From contig NZ_JABBFV010000003.1 of the NCBI RefSeq assembly GCF_012927105.1, positions 186,001 through 250,000 of the forward strand: a DNA stretch of 64,000 nucleotides. The letters run 5' to 3'. Origin of the DNA: Sphingobium psychrophilum. Its GTDB lineage: Bacteria; Pseudomonadota; Alphaproteobacteria; Sphingomonadales; Sphingomonadaceae. Position 1 is the first letter of the stretch, and each line of letters starts with the position of its first letter. Shown here in pieces: positions 35,388-44,677 of the stretch. Below the pieces are notes generated by a model. The model was not told the origin of the DNA. It did not search any database and saw only the letters and a list, made by a program, of their open reading frames with translations. Both the position numbers and the translations under genes were made by a program.

Positions 35388-36299
35388 TCACGAAAACAGG
35401 ATCTGGGACAGCTTGCGCCGCTGCCCCGATACCCATGGATCTTCCAGGCCCACAGCCTCGAATATGGTGAGCAGTTGCGCCCGCGCCGCGCCGTCCTTCC
35501 ACGTCCGGTCGCGCCGCACGATCTCCAGCAGCGAATCGGCCGCGCCATCGCGATCGCCATTGGCCATCAGCCCGCCGGCCAGTTCGAACCGCGCTTCATG
35601 ATCGTCGGGATCGGCGTCCACCTTCGCCTGCACGCTCGACAGGTCGGCTACCGGCTTCACGTCCCGCGCCAGCGCGATCGCCGCGCGCGCCTGGTCGATC
35701 GCGACATTCTTGGCGACATCGGCGGGCAGGGCATCCAACACCGCTTCCGCCTCCTCCAGCCGCCCCAGCGCCACAAGCGCCCGCGCCAGGCCTGACACCA
35801 CCTCGACATTATCGGGCACCATCTCGGCGATCTGGCCGAACACCGACAGCGCGCGTTCGGCGTCGCCCGCCGCCAGCACCTCTTCGCCCATGGCGATCAG
35901 CGGCGCGATTTCCTGCAACTGCGCCTTTTCGTCCGATTCGATCGGCAATTGCGCCAGCAACTGATCGAGATATTGCTTGAGCTGCCCCTCGGTCCGCGCC
36001 TGGGTCAGGTCGGCGACCGGCTGGCCCTGGAACACGGCATAGACGGTCGGGATCGACTGCACCCGGAACTGGCTGGCGATGAAGCCATTCTCATCGACAT
36101 TGACCTTGACCAGCTTGACGCCCTTGGCCGCATAGTCGGCGCACACCTTCTCGATCACCGGGGCCAGTTGCTTGCACGGGCCGCACCATTCGGCCCAGAA
36201 ATCGACGATCACCAACTGCGTGCGCGAAGGCTCCACCACGTCCTGGCGAAACGCCTCCACGGCCGCCTTGTCGGCCTCGCTCAATCCCAGGGTCGCCAC
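35388..36299 (-). CDS. cnoX: thioredoxin-TPR fusion chaperone (CnoX/YbbN-like)
   Basis: A 303-residue protein: thioredoxin domain (about 8-115) with an intact WCGPC site, followed by TPR-like helices (about 125-300). Unlike E. coli CnoX (SQHC) it keeps both cysteines, as does the Caulobacter protein, so redox activity is possible. It protects proteins and hands them to GroEL in known cases. It starts with GTG behind AGGAGAA. Confidence 0.85.
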   Translation of the reverse strand: MATLGLSEADKAAVEAFRQDVVEPSRTQLVIVDFWAEWCGPCKQLAPVIEKVCADYAAKGVKLVKVNVDENGFIASQFRVQSIPTVYAVFQGQPVADLTQARTEGQLKQYLDQLLAQLPIESDEKAQLQEIAPLIAMGEEVLAAGDAERALSVFGQIAEMVPDNVEVVSGLARALVALGRLEEAEAVLDALPADVAKNVAIDQARAAIALARDVKPVADLSSVQAKVDADPDDHEARFELAGGLMANGDRDGAADSLLEIVRRDRTWKDGAARAQLLTIFEAVGLEDPWVSGQRRKLSQILFS

Positions 36300-36441
36300 G
36301 CTTCATTCTCCTGTCCATGCGGTCATCCGCCGCCGTCATACCGCGCCTTATGTGGGGCGTCACCCCTCACGGACAAGACGGCCGGACTTTAAGCGACCTG
36401 GTTGGCTGTCCGGGCTACGAAAAGGATAAGCGATGAATCCC

Positions 36442-36879
36442 TCAAAGAAAATATTTGAGCCTGATTGCCTGCTCCACCGGGGCGCCCGCAACCGAAAAGC
36501 TTGCTGACCCGAAACTCGGCGCACCGAAGCGCAACACCGGATTGCGCGAAAAGCCTACCCCTTCGCGCGGGATGCCCATGAACGTATCCAGCTTGCCATT
36601 GCCATTTTCGTCATGGACGATCGCGATCGCGTAATCGCCCGGCGCGACCGTGCCCAGCGGGATCGGCCCGTTCTTGACCGGCACCGCGAAATGCCGCTTG
36701 TCAGGGTCTTTGGTGCAATCGGGAAAATGGTCGGCCGATCGGGTGACGCACACCAATATCTGCCCCTTGTGGGACCGCAGCCCCTCCAGAACGACCGTCA
36801 GCATCTGTGGCTGGCCAACAGGAGCCGCCGCCGTCAATCCCGCCATGGCCAATAACAGCACCCGTCGTCCAAGGCTCAC
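36442..36879 (-). CDS. DUF2141 secreted protein
   Basis: A 145-residue exported protein (signal about 1-24) with the DUF2141 pattern: LTVVLEGLRSHKGQILVCV, the PGDYAIAIVHDENGNGKLD calcium-site-like loop and FMGIPREGVGFSRN. Function unknown. The GTG start overlaps the stop of the fatty-acid hydroxylase gene (GTGA), so they are co-expressed. Confidence 0.85.
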   Translation of the reverse strand: MSLGRRVLLLAMAGLTAAAPVGQPQMLTVVLEGLRSHKGQILVCVTRSADHFPDCTKDPDKRHFAVPVKNGPIPLGTVAPGDYAIAIVHDENGNGKLDTFMGIPREGVGFSRNPVLRFGAPSFGSASFSVAGAPVEQAIRLKYFL

Positions 36880-37604
36880 GCACCCACCTTCTTGAAATCG
36901 CCCAATCCCTTATCGGTGCCGCACAAACGGTCCCAGACACGGAAATACAGCCCGTAATTACAGTTATACTGGTCATGATGCCGCTGATGATGGGTCGCGG
37001 TGATCAACCACCCGCCCATCGGCCCGCGCACCATCCAGCGGGGAAACATCTCCCACCCCATATGGTTGCTCACGCCCATGACCGTCATGATCGTCAGCAC
37101 GCATCCCAGCGCGCCGACATGGATGGGGATCAGGAACACCAAAGCCGGGATCACCACCGCCCCGGTCAGCGCCTCCCACGGATGAAAACTCATCGCCGCC
37201 CAGGCGGTCGGCGGCCGGCTGGCATGATGCACCGCATGGGCGATCCGGAACAGCCGCGGCCGATGCATCCAGCGATGCGTCCAGTAAAACCATGTGTCGT
37301 GCGCGGCGAGATACAGCAGCACCGACACCGGCAGCCACCACAGCGGAAAGACATGCACGTCGCTATAGATGCGCGTCCAGCCCCGTTCCTGCCAGCCCCA
37401 TGCGACCACGCCTGCTGGCACGCCATAAATCAGCGCGGAAGCCAGCGACCAGCCGATCTCCCGCCCCATCTGCTTTTCCAGGCCGTGATACAGGCCCGGC
37501 TGGCGAATCCGCGTCGCCAGCGCAAACCCGCCGCTCGCCAGCAAATAGCGGACGCCAACAATGACGCTCATCGCCAGAGCGGACAGGAGGATGGCTGCGA
37601 CCAT
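36876..37604 (-). CDS. sterol desaturase/fatty acid hydroxylase family membrane protein
   Basis: About 242 residues with four to five membrane helices and the family's three histidine boxes: HDTWFYWTHRWMH, HAVHHAS and THHQRHHDQYNCNYG, which bind a di-iron centre. It probably hydroxylates or desaturates a lipid; sphingomonads use such enzymes on sphingolipids or carotenoids, but no substrate can be assigned here. The start is uncertain: an in-frame GTG at 37643 would add 13 residues, and neither has a good ribosome-binding site. Confidence 0.85.
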   Translation of the reverse strand: MVAAILLSALAMSVIVGVRYLLASGGFALATRIRQPGLYHGLEKQMGREIGWSLASALIYGVPAGVVAWGWQERGWTRIYSDVHVFPLWWLPVSVLLYLAAHDTWFYWTHRWMHRPRLFRIAHAVHHASRPPTAWAAMSFHPWEALTGAVVIPALVFLIPIHVGALGCVLTIMTVMGVSNHMGWEMFPRWMVRGPMGGWLITATHHQRHHDQYNCNYGLYFRVWDRLCGTDKGLGDFKKVGA

Positions 37605-37666
37605 GGTGAGGCCATAGTCGCTGATGCGTCGCTGTGGAAGCACAACAGACTAATCAATCAACGAAG

Positions 37667-37734
37667 CGTTCCCCGGCGAAGGCCGGGGTCCAGTTCCACG
37701 GTCAGAACTGGACCCCGGCCTTCGCCGGGGAACG
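37667..37734. repeat. perfect 30-bp palindrome downstream of pheA
   Basis: Arms 37667-37696 and 37705-37734 are exactly complementary around an 8-base loop. GC-rich and without a T-tract, it lies 13 bases beyond the pheA stop. Either a terminator-like structure or a copy of a mobile palindromic element. Confidence 0.8.
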
Positions 37735-37747
37735 CTGCCCCAACAGC

Positions 37748-38638
37748 CTATGTTCTGGGCCGCGCCTGGCGATAACTCCCCAGCTGCCGCACCCATTTGG
37801 TGTGGAACTCCAGTTCCGCGAGCGCCCGATCGACCGCCGGGTCGCCCGGCATCCCTTCGATATCGCAGAAAAACTCGGTCGCGGCGAAACTCGCGCCCCG
37901 CTGATAGCTTTCCAGCTTGGTCATATTGACCCCGTTGGTCGCAAAGCCGCCCATCGCCTTATAGAGCGCGGCGGGCACATTCTTCACCTCGAACAGGAAT
38001 GTCGTCATCACCGGCCCGACATTGGCGACCGGCATCTTGCCCTCCTGCGCCAGCACCAGGAAGCGGGTCATATTATCGTCGCTATCCTCGATATTCTCGG
38101 CGATCAGGCGCAGGCCATAGAGTTCCGCCGCCAGATAGGGCGCGATCGCGCCTTCGCCGGGCAGCCGCGTTTCCGCCACCAGCGCCGCCGCGCCCGCCGT
38201 ATCGGCATAGGCGACCGGCTGGATGCCCCGCTCGCGCAGATAATGGCGGCACTGGCCCAGCGCCTGCGGATGGCTGATCGCGCTCTTCACCGGGCTGTCG
38301 TCGGGTGCCATCAGGCAATGGCGAATGCGCAGGAAATATTCGTCCACAATCGCCAGCCCCGATTCGGGCAGCAGGAAATGCATGTCCGCCACCCGGCCGT
38401 GCAGGCTGTTTTCAATGGGAATGATCGCCCGCGCCGCCAGGCCATTACGCACCGCATCGATCGCATCCTCGAACGCAAAGCAGGGCAGCGGCACGCAATC
38501 GGGGGCATAGCCCAATGCGGCCAGATGCGAATTGGCGCCGGGCGCGCCCTGATAGGCGACGGCGCGCGCCGGGTCGGCGGCGGCCTTTTGCGCGAGTTGC
38601 GCGACGATCGCGCGGGCGGGGGCGGGATAATTTTCCAT
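37748..38638 (-). CDS. pheA: prephenate dehydratase
   Basis: A 296-residue enzyme converting prephenate to phenylpyruvate in phenylalanine synthesis. It has the periplasmic-binding-protein-like catalytic domain (AYQGAPGANSHLAAL, IPIENSLHGRV, SHPQALGQC, DTAGAAALVAE) and a C-terminal ACT domain with the phenylalanine-binding GVNMTKLES. No chorismate mutase domain is fused. The ATG at 38638 gives the normal family N-terminus; a 21-residue upstream extension is rejected. Confidence 0.95.
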   Translation of the reverse strand: MENYPAPARAIVAQLAQKAAADPARAVAYQGAPGANSHLAALGYAPDCVPLPCFAFEDAIDAVRNGLAARAIIPIENSLHGRVADMHFLLPESGLAIVDEYFLRIRHCLMAPDDSPVKSAISHPQALGQCRHYLRERGIQPVAYADTAGAAALVAETRLPGEGAIAPYLAAELYGLRLIAENIEDSDDNMTRFLVLAQEGKMPVANVGPVMTTFLFEVKNVPAALYKAMGGFATNGVNMTKLESYQRGASFAATEFFCDIEGMPGDPAVDRALAELEFHTKWVRQLGSYRQARPRT

Positions 38639-38823
38639 GGCTGGCTGCGCGCTTAGGGTTTCACCCGCCCCCACGCAAGCATCGCCGCGGCGTCCGCGCA
38701 CGCAAAGGGCGATTTACCGTGCCAACCCGGCTTGCATGGTGGCGTGTCCGCCATTATGGCAGCGCACAAGAGGGGGCGCGGAAGACAGCCGCCAGAACAG
38801 AAGCGCAAGGGAAATCGAGCGAA

Positions 38824-39453
38824 ATGGGCGATCGTTTCAACACCGTGGCGGGCTGGGCTTTGTTTGCGGGGATCATCGCGCTTGGCGGTGCAATCGTCAG
38901 CTCCAAATATTTCCATGACGAACGGCCCGAAAAGATGGGCTATGCGATCGAAGGCGTCGAAGCCGAGGGCGAAGGCGGCGGTGACACCGGTCCCGGCCTC
39001 AACACCCTGCTCGCCAGCGCAGACGTCGCGGCCGGTGAAAAGGTGTTCGCCAAATGCGCTGCCTGCCACACCGTCAACCAGGGCGGCGCCAACGGCATCG
39101 GTCCCAACCTTTACGGCACCGTGGGTGAGGCTATCGCTGTCGGCAAGGCCGGCTTCGCCTTCTCGGACGCGCTCAAGAGCAAGGGCGGCAACTGGTCGTT
39201 CGATAATCTCGACCACTGGCTGAAAAGCCCGCGTGAATTTGCCCCCGGCACCAAGATGACCTTCGCGGGCCTCGGCAACCCCGCCGACCGCGCGAACCTC
39301 ATCGCCTGGCTGAATACGCAGGGCTCCAACCTCCCCCTCCCCGCCGCCGACGCCGCGCCGGCCGCAGCGGAAGGCGCAAATGCTGCCGAAGCCGGCAACG
39401 CCGCCAATGCGGCCGAAGCCCCCGCAGCGAACGCGACCAACGCCAGCGAATAA
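38824..39453 (+). CDS. membrane-anchored cytochrome c (c552/CycM type)
   Basis: A 209-residue protein with an uncleaved N-terminal helix (about 8-28), a short linker and a class I cytochrome c domain with CAACH at 78-82 and the axial Met in GTKMTFAGL. It is similar to CycM, which links the bc1 complex to cytochrome oxidase. The last about 37 residues are an Ala/Asn/Pro/Glu low-complexity tail. It is divergent from pheA, with 185 bases between them for promoters, and is followed by a strong hairpin. Confidence 0.88.
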   Translation: MGDRFNTVAGWALFAGIIALGGAIVSSKYFHDERPEKMGYAIEGVEAEGEGGGDTGPGLNTLLASADVAAGEKVFAKCAACHTVNQGGANGIGPNLYGTVGEAIAVGKAGFAFSDALKSKGGNWSFDNLDHWLKSPREFAPGTKMTFAGLGNPADRANLIAWLNTQGSNLPLPAADAAPAAAEGANAAEAGNAANAAEAPAANATNASE

Positions 39454-39470
39454 GCGGCGTCAAAGACCAA

Positions 39471-39511
39471 ACGACAAAGGGCGCGGCACTGGTTGCCGCG
39501 CCCTTTGTCGT
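39471..39511 (+). terminator. 18-bp hairpin after cytochrome c
   Basis: Perfect stem 39471-39488/39494-39511 with 5-base loop CTGGT, 17 bases after the stop codon. Only TTT follows within the arm, so termination may rely on stem strength. Confidence 0.75.
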
Positions 39512-39894
39512 TTAGGTTGATTGCGTCCGCAGCGAAGCGACCTTGGTGTGTAACGTGATGACGGATTTGGGGTAGGTTACAGACCCCCCACTCCTATGCC
39601 GTCATCTCCGCATAGGCGGGTCGGTGAAGAGGCACGCGACTATTCGCGCGACAATGACGAAAAGGGGCGGGAAGCGGGACTTGCGGGTTACGGCTAGGTG
39701 TAGCCCGATGGCGGCCGTTTCACGGCAACGGAAAACACCGCCCGTGGGGTTGTCGGGCACTTTCACAATCCGACGGTGTTTTTCGAACATCAAATCAGGC
39801 GTGCAGCGCCGTTCATTCAAACTGCCGAACTACGCCTGACAATCGTGTGTTTGGCGTCAGGAGATCACCTTACAATATCAAAAAGCTGCGCCTG
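39512..39894. other. intergenic stretch without a supported gene
   Basis: About 380 bases of lower GC than the neighbourhood. Short frames exist on both strands (39602-39820 minus, 39624-39839 plus) but neither has a ribosome-binding site or recognisable protein character. No repeat of the dispersed family is present. It may be remnant sequence linked to the unusual gene that follows. Confidence 0.4.
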
Positions 39895-40947
39895 TCATTT
39901 GAGACTTTCGAAAACTTGTCGTGCTCGCTGATCGAATGCGACAGACTTTTCGGCGAAGGCGTCTGCTGGCGTTGCGAACTCATAGATGATCCCGATCCGG
40001 GGTGTTAGCCGATAGCCAGCGACGCACGCCAGATCGGTCTTCACGGGTCCAGTTGAATAGCAGCGCGCCAAATAGCCGGGCACATCGCGGCGGGTGAAAT
40101 ATGAGTAGTGTCCATCGCCATAGCGCCGCACGCCCCGGCCCAGTTCCTTGGCCGTTAGGCTGTCCACCTTCAATCTTTCCAGTTCGTCCGCCGAAAACGC
40201 GTGCATCTTGCGCGCGTTGTATTCGCCCAGCACATAAAATGAAACTTCGCGCGGATATTCGGAGGGCGGATTGTCGCCATGTTCGCGGCGGCAGAGATCA
40301 TGCCACCATCCATAGGGTTTCGCGCTGGCGCAGAAGGTCGACCTGCGAACAGCGAGATGCCGCGAGTAGTCGGGCGTCAGCCGCGCGGTCAAATTCGTGA
40401 TTTTGATAGGTCCGGCTGACGTTTCAGCACAGAACTTGCGGGCCTTTTCGTTCAAGTCGAGCGGATAGTTGGGATCATATTCGCGGCCCTGTCCGACCGA
40501 AAGTGCCGGGGCGAGCGGCAGCGCCAATGGCGTGCCGCCCAGGACAACGGGATGCAGACGCGCAAGGCATGAAGCCGAGGGCGGCGCTCTACGGGCCTTT
40601 AAGCTCGTCTGCTGCCAGAAGAGTAGCCCGAACACCACTACCGGCACCGTAAAGAACGTGGCTGGCAGGATGACTACCGGCGACGCCCAACGACGCGCCA
40701 ATTTTCGCGTTAATAGGACAATTAGCGCCGCGAGGAGCCCGGCAAGGACGCCAAGGAACGCGAGGCCGACCATAGGCGCTGCAACAATGACGCCGGGCGA
40801 ATCCTCATTGAAAACACCCCTTATGACCCACCATAGCAGCAACAAGAGACCTACGCCGATTGGCAGGAGATACCATCGCCACAAGAAAGCGACCAAGAGG
40901 AAGCCTATGGCGTAGCAGACGAAGAAGAGGGAATAGATCGGGTCCAT
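39895..40947 (-). CDS. unrecognised membrane protein with large soluble domain
   Basis: A 350-residue protein I do not recognise. The first about 115 residues hold four hydrophobic helices (IGFLLVAFLWRWYLLPIGVG, LLLLLWWVIRGVF, GLAFLGVLAGLLAALIVLL, VVILPATFFTVPVVVFGLLF). The remaining about 230 residues are soluble and contain six cysteines plus a WWHDLC segment. Base composition is lower in GC than in its neighbours and codon use is less biased. It stands alone, between unrelated genes. Acquisition by transfer is plausible. Confidence 0.7.
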   Translation of the reverse strand: MDPIYSLFFVCYAIGFLLVAFLWRWYLLPIGVGLLLLLWWVIRGVFNEDSPGVIVAAPMVGLAFLGVLAGLLAALIVLLTRKLARRWASPVVILPATFFTVPVVVFGLLFWQQTSLKARRAPPSASCLARLHPVVLGGTPLALPLAPALSVGQGREYDPNYPLDLNEKARKFCAETSAGPIKITNLTARLTPDYSRHLAVRRSTFCASAKPYGWWHDLCRREHGDNPPSEYPREVSFYVLGEYNARKMHAFSADELERLKVDSLTAKELGRGVRRYGDGHYSYFTRRDVPGYLARCYSTGPVKTDLACVAGYRLTPRIGIIYEFATPADAFAEKSVAFDQRARQVFESLK

Positions 40948-41130
40948 CTTGATCGTGATCGCCGATTTCGATTGCAGAACAATTAAGTGGATGAATGCCT
41001 ATCTGGAATCTGTCCAGAAATCAGGTGCTTTGCGTCGGCGTCCGCTTCTGAGCATCGATGAAGGTCAAATTAACGATCTGCTACGGTCAGTGCAGCCACG
41101 CTTCGTCGCTTTGCCGAAAAGGGCAGCCCC

Positions 41131-42447
41131 CTACCGCTCCGCCACCAGCAGCTTGTCGATCTTGCGCCCGTCCATGTCCACGATCTCGAATCGCCATCCC
41201 TGGTCGTCGATATAGTCGCCCACTTCCGGCAACCGCTTGAGCAGCCACAGCGCATGGCCCGCCACCGTCGCATAGTCGCGGTCTTCGGACAGGTCGATGC
41301 CGATCCGCTCGGCCAACTGGTCGATCGGCATCTGCCCCGACACCAGCAGGCTGCCATCGTCCCGCTCGACCATGTCCGGCTCGTCATAAGCGTCACGGTC
41401 GGACGCGAAATGGCCCGCAATCGCCGACAGCAGGTCCGCCGGGGTCACGATCCCTTCGAAATGGCCATATTCGTCATGCACCATCACCATCGGCACGTCC
41501 GACCGGCGCAGCACTTCCAGCGCGTCCATCGCGTCGACCTGGTCCGGCACCACCTCCGCCCGGCGCATCAACGCGCCGACATTCAAGGATTCGCCCCGGA
41601 ACAGCGCGGTCATGATATCGCGCGCCTGGACGATGCCGATAATATCCTCCACCGACCCGCGCCCCACCGGCAGGCGGGTATGCGGCGTATCGAGCAACTT
41701 GGCGCGGATGGTCGCGTCGTCAGCGGCGATGTCGATCCAGTCGACGTCCATCCGCTGGGTCATCACCTCGCGCACCGGCCGGTCGGCCAGCCGCACGACG
41801 CCCGATATGATCGCCCGCTCGCTTTCCTCGATGATGCCCGACTTGCTCGCCTCCGCGACGATCAGGTGCAACTCCTCGGCAGTCACATGATGTTCCGATT
41901 CGCGGTCCAGCCGCAGCAGCTTGAAGATCAGGCTGCTCGACCCGTCCAGCACCCACACGATCGGCGCGGTGATCTTCGACAGCCACAGCATCGGCGTCGC
42001 CATCACCACCGCGATCGGTTCCGGCGCGCGCAACGCGAACTGCTTGGGCACCAACTCGCCCACGATCAGCGACGCATAGGTGGTCAGGCCGATGACCAGC
42101 GCGAACCCGGCATTTTCCGCCAGATTGGGTGCCAGGCCCAGCATCTGCATCCGTTCGCCCACCGGCCCGCCCAGGCTGGCACCCGAATAGGCACCGGTGC
42201 CGATGCCGATCAGGGTGATGCCGATCTGCACGGTGGAGAGGAATTTGCCCGGATCGCTCGCCAGCTTCAGTGCCGTGGTCGCGCCCTTGCGCCCGGCCTT
42301 CTCCAGCCCTTGCAGGCGCGGTTTGCGCGCCGACACGATGGCCAGCTCGGACATGGCGAAGACACCATTCAAGGCGACGAGCGCCAGGATGATGACAAGA
42401 TCGGCCCATGGAAAGGGCGTCGGATTATGGAGGGGGATCGTGGCCAT
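41131..42447 (-). CDS. CNNM/CorC-family protein with CBS pair
   Basis: A 438-residue protein: DUF21 transmembrane domain (about 10-195, with ELVPKQFALRAPEPIA), two CBS domains (about 215-335) and a C-terminal CorC_HlyC domain. Relatives act in magnesium/cobalt efflux; the haemolysin label is historic. The ATG at 42447 is preferred to TTG at 42456; AGGAGGT lies about 12 bases ahead. Confidence 0.88.
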   Translation of the reverse strand: MATIPLHNPTPFPWADLVIILALVALNGVFAMSELAIVSARKPRLQGLEKAGRKGATTALKLASDPGKFLSTVQIGITLIGIGTGAYSGASLGGPVGERMQMLGLAPNLAENAGFALVIGLTTYASLIVGELVPKQFALRAPEPIAVVMATPMLWLSKITAPIVWVLDGSSSLIFKLLRLDRESEHHVTAEELHLIVAEASKSGIIEESERAIISGVVRLADRPVREVMTQRMDVDWIDIAADDATIRAKLLDTPHTRLPVGRGSVEDIIGIVQARDIMTALFRGESLNVGALMRRAEVVPDQVDAMDALEVLRRSDVPMVMVHDEYGHFEGIVTPADLLSAIAGHFASDRDAYDEPDMVERDDGSLLVSGQMPIDQLAERIGIDLSEDRDYATVAGHALWLLKRLPEVGDYIDDQGWRFEIVDMDGRKIDKLLVAER

Positions 42448-42598
42448 GGTGGTCAACTACCTCCTATAACCGCTAATCTTTCAATTTCACAACATCCCCC
42501 TCATTATCCGTTCAGTTCGCATGTGGAACAAACGTCATACTCGCCCATTATGGGATCAGTCGCTCCTCAGGAGCGCGAGAAGACAAGGGAATAGGACA

Positions 42599-43279
42599 AT
42601 GAGGATTTCTCACCGCATCATCGGCGCCGCAGGGCTGGCCGCCATGCTCGCCACCACAGCCTGCACCACTGACCCGACCACGGGCCAGCGCAGCATTTCG
42701 AAGGCGGCGATCGGCGGCATTGGCGGCGCGCTGGGCGGCTATCTGCTGGGCGATCTGGTCGGCGGCCGCAACGACCGCACCGAAAAGATTCTGGGCGCGG
42801 GCATTGGTGCTGTCGCGGGTGCCGGCATCGGCGCCTATATGGACGCCCAGGAACGCAAGCTGCGCGAGGAAACCGCCGGCAGCGGCGTGGACGTGATTCG
42901 CGACGGTGACAATCTGCTGCTGCGCATGCCCTCGGGCATCACCTTTGCCTATAATCAAGCGGATGTTCAGCCGCAGTTCCAGCCGACGCTGAACGACGTC
43001 GCCTCGGTCCTGGCGCAATATCCCAAGACCTATATCGACGTTTATGGCCACACCGACAGCGACGGCGCCGACGCCTATAACCAGACCCTGTCCGAACGCC
43101 GAGCTCAGGCCGTCGCCAGTTACCTGGCAAGCAAGGGCGTCCAGTCGGCCCGCATCGGCACCCGCGGCTTCGGCGAAACCCAACCGATCGCGTCCAACGC
43201 GACCGAAGAAGGCAAGGCGTCCAACCGCCGTGTCGAAATCAAGATCGCCCCGGTGACGGAAGCCGACGTGAAGGGCTAA
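42599..43279 (+). CDS. OmpA-family lipoprotein with glycine-zipper domain
   Basis: A 226-residue outer-membrane lipoprotein: lipobox LATTAC (Cys22), a glycine-zipper segment (AAIGGIGGALGGYLLGDLVGG) about 37-80, then an OmpA peptidoglycan-binding domain (about 110-220, with YGHTDSDGADAYNQTLSERRA and NRRVEI). It anchors the outer membrane to the wall, like YiaD. Confidence 0.9.
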   Translation: MRISHRIIGAAGLAAMLATTACTTDPTTGQRSISKAAIGGIGGALGGYLLGDLVGGRNDRTEKILGAGIGAVAGAGIGAYMDAQERKLREETAGSGVDVIRDGDNLLLRMPSGITFAYNQADVQPQFQPTLNDVASVLAQYPKTYIDVYGHTDSDGADAYNQTLSERRAQAVASYLASKGVQSARIGTRGFGETQPIASNATEEGKASNRRVEIKIAPVTEADVKG

Positions 43280-43289
43280 ACCACAATAT

Positions 43290-43393
43290 CCGTTCGTTTC
43301 GAGCGAAGTCGAGAAACAAGGCAAAGCCGAGTTCAGCGAAGCTAAACGCCAGGCGCATTGCTAACCGCTTCTCGACACGCTCGAAGCCAACGG
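43290..43393. repeat. dispersed palindromic repeat, variant copy
   Basis: Begins CCGTTCGTTTCGAGCGAAGT and ends in the imperfect complement CTTCTCGACACGCTCGAAGC plus CAACGG. It lies between the convergent OmpA-lipoprotein and marC genes and is the most diverged copy. Confidence 0.65.
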
Positions 43394-43403
43394 AATTGTT
43401 CCG

Positions 43404-44021
43404 TCAAAAACTCGCCTTCAACCCATCAATCACGAACTGCGCCGCCAACGCGGCCAGCAGCACGCCCAGCAAGCGCGTAATCACAGCCTCGATCTTGTGC
43501 CCCAGCATCGCCATCAACGGCCCTGCCGCCAGCAACGATCCCAGCATCAGAAGCAACGTCAACAGCACCGCGCCCAGCACCACCAGCCGCTCCGACAAAC
43601 CGTCGGCCCGCGACATCAGCAACATGACCGTGGCGATCGACCCCGGCCCCGCGATCATCGGCATCGCCATCGGAAAGACGGAGACATCCTCCACCTCCGG
43701 CGTCTCCGCGATTTTCTGTGCCCGGTCCTCGCGCCGCTCGGTGCGCTTCTCGAACACCATGTCCATCGCGATCAGGAACAGCATGATCCCGCCCGCGATG
43801 CGAAAACTGTCGAGCGCGATGCCCAGCGTGCCGAGCAACTGCTTACCCCACAAGGCGAACACGAACAGGATCGCCGCGGCGATGCCGACCGCGCGGATCG
43901 CCATCGCCCGCCGCTGCGCCGGGCTGGCACCATTGGTCAGGCTGGCATAGATCGGCGCGCAGCCGGGCGGATCGATGACGACGAACAACGTCACGAACGC
44001 GGAAATGAACAGCTCGATCAT
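43404..44021 (-). CDS. marC: MarC-family integral membrane protein
   Basis: A 205-residue protein with six hydrophobic helices and the MarC pattern (FVTLFVVIDPPGCAPIYASLT; FPMAMPMIAGPGSIATVMLL). Function in the family is unresolved; older links to multidrug resistance were not upheld. The start overlaps the upstream gene stop as ATGA. Confidence 0.85.
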   Translation of the reverse strand: MIELFISAFVTLFVVIDPPGCAPIYASLTNGASPAQRRAMAIRAVGIAAAILFVFALWGKQLLGTLGIALDSFRIAGGIMLFLIAMDMVFEKRTERREDRAQKIAETPEVEDVSVFPMAMPMIAGPGSIATVMLLMSRADGLSERLVVLGAVLLTLLLMLGSLLAAGPLMAMLGHKIEAVITRLLGVLLAALAAQFVIDGLKASF

Positions 44022-44677
44022 GATCCCGCCCTCACTGTGTCGTCGATCACCGTTTCATAGGCAGCGCCAGTCCACATCCGCACCGTCACCTGCCGGCTGC
44101 CGTCCGTCGCGACGTCGGCGCTCCACAGCAGGCTCTCGTCGGGCGGCGGCGGCGCGTCGCCCTTCTTGCTCGGCGCAGGCGGCGGCGGCGGCGCGTCCCC
44201 TTGCGGCCCGCGCTTGCACGTCGCGACCTTCCCGCTCAGAAACTCCGGTGCCGCGCGCGCGCTGGTCAGCGTGTCGCCATGATCCATGATCCACAGCCAG
44301 CGCCCCTTCTTGCCGCGTCGCCAGATGGTGGAATAATAGCCGACCGACCCGTCCGGCCGGGTCCAGTTACCAGTGCTCGCGGCCAGATTGCCGTCGCACG
44401 ACACATAGACGACCGACGTCGACCAGCGGACCGACGCCGCTGGATTGGCCTGCTTCTTCAGCCATTCCTTCGCCAAAACCTTCTGCGGCACGAACATCAC
44501 CGCGTCGTCGGCGGCCGTTTCTGCAAAGGCGGTCGATTGCCCTTTTTCCTGCGCCAGCCGGTTGAACGCGATCTCCGCCGCAATGACGGAACTGGGATCA
44601 GGCTGAAAACGCAAAGGCGGTTTCGCAGCAACCAAAGCCGCCGCCGCCAAAGCCAGCAGCGCCAGCCGCGCCCTCAC
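44018..44677 (-). CDS. secreted SnoaL/DUF4440-like protein
   Basis: About 219 residues with an N-terminal signal ([16 protein letters not shown]). The segment [30 protein letters not shown] with [20 protein letters not shown] resembles NTF2-like DUF4440 folds. A Pro/Lys-rich linker (about 155-175) separates a short C-terminal beta part. GTG start overlaps the folD stop (GTGA). Function unknown. Confidence 0.7.
   Translation of the reverse strand: MRARLALLALAAAALVAAKPPLRFQPDPSSVIAAEIAFNRLAQEKGQSTAFAETAADDAVMFVPQKVLAKEWLKKQANPAASVRWSTSVVYVSCDGNLAASTGNWTRPDGSVGYYSTIWRRGKKGRWLWIMDHGDTLTSARAAPEFLSGKVATCKRGPQGDAPPPPPAPSKKGDAPPPPDESLLWSADVATDGSRQVTVRMWTGAAYETVIDDTVRAGS

Noticed and set aside
39602-39839. 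Two short frames (about 70 codons) on opposite strands
   Set aside because: No ribosome-binding site, no coding character, and mutually overlapping; kept as intergenic.
41131-42447. Haemolysin/virulence factor label
   Set aside because: The family name is historic; DUF21-CBS-CorC architecture indicates an ion-transport-related protein.
41254-42594. 446-codon frame opposite the CBS protein
   Set aside because: His/Arg/Gln-rich shadow of the real gene on the minus strand.
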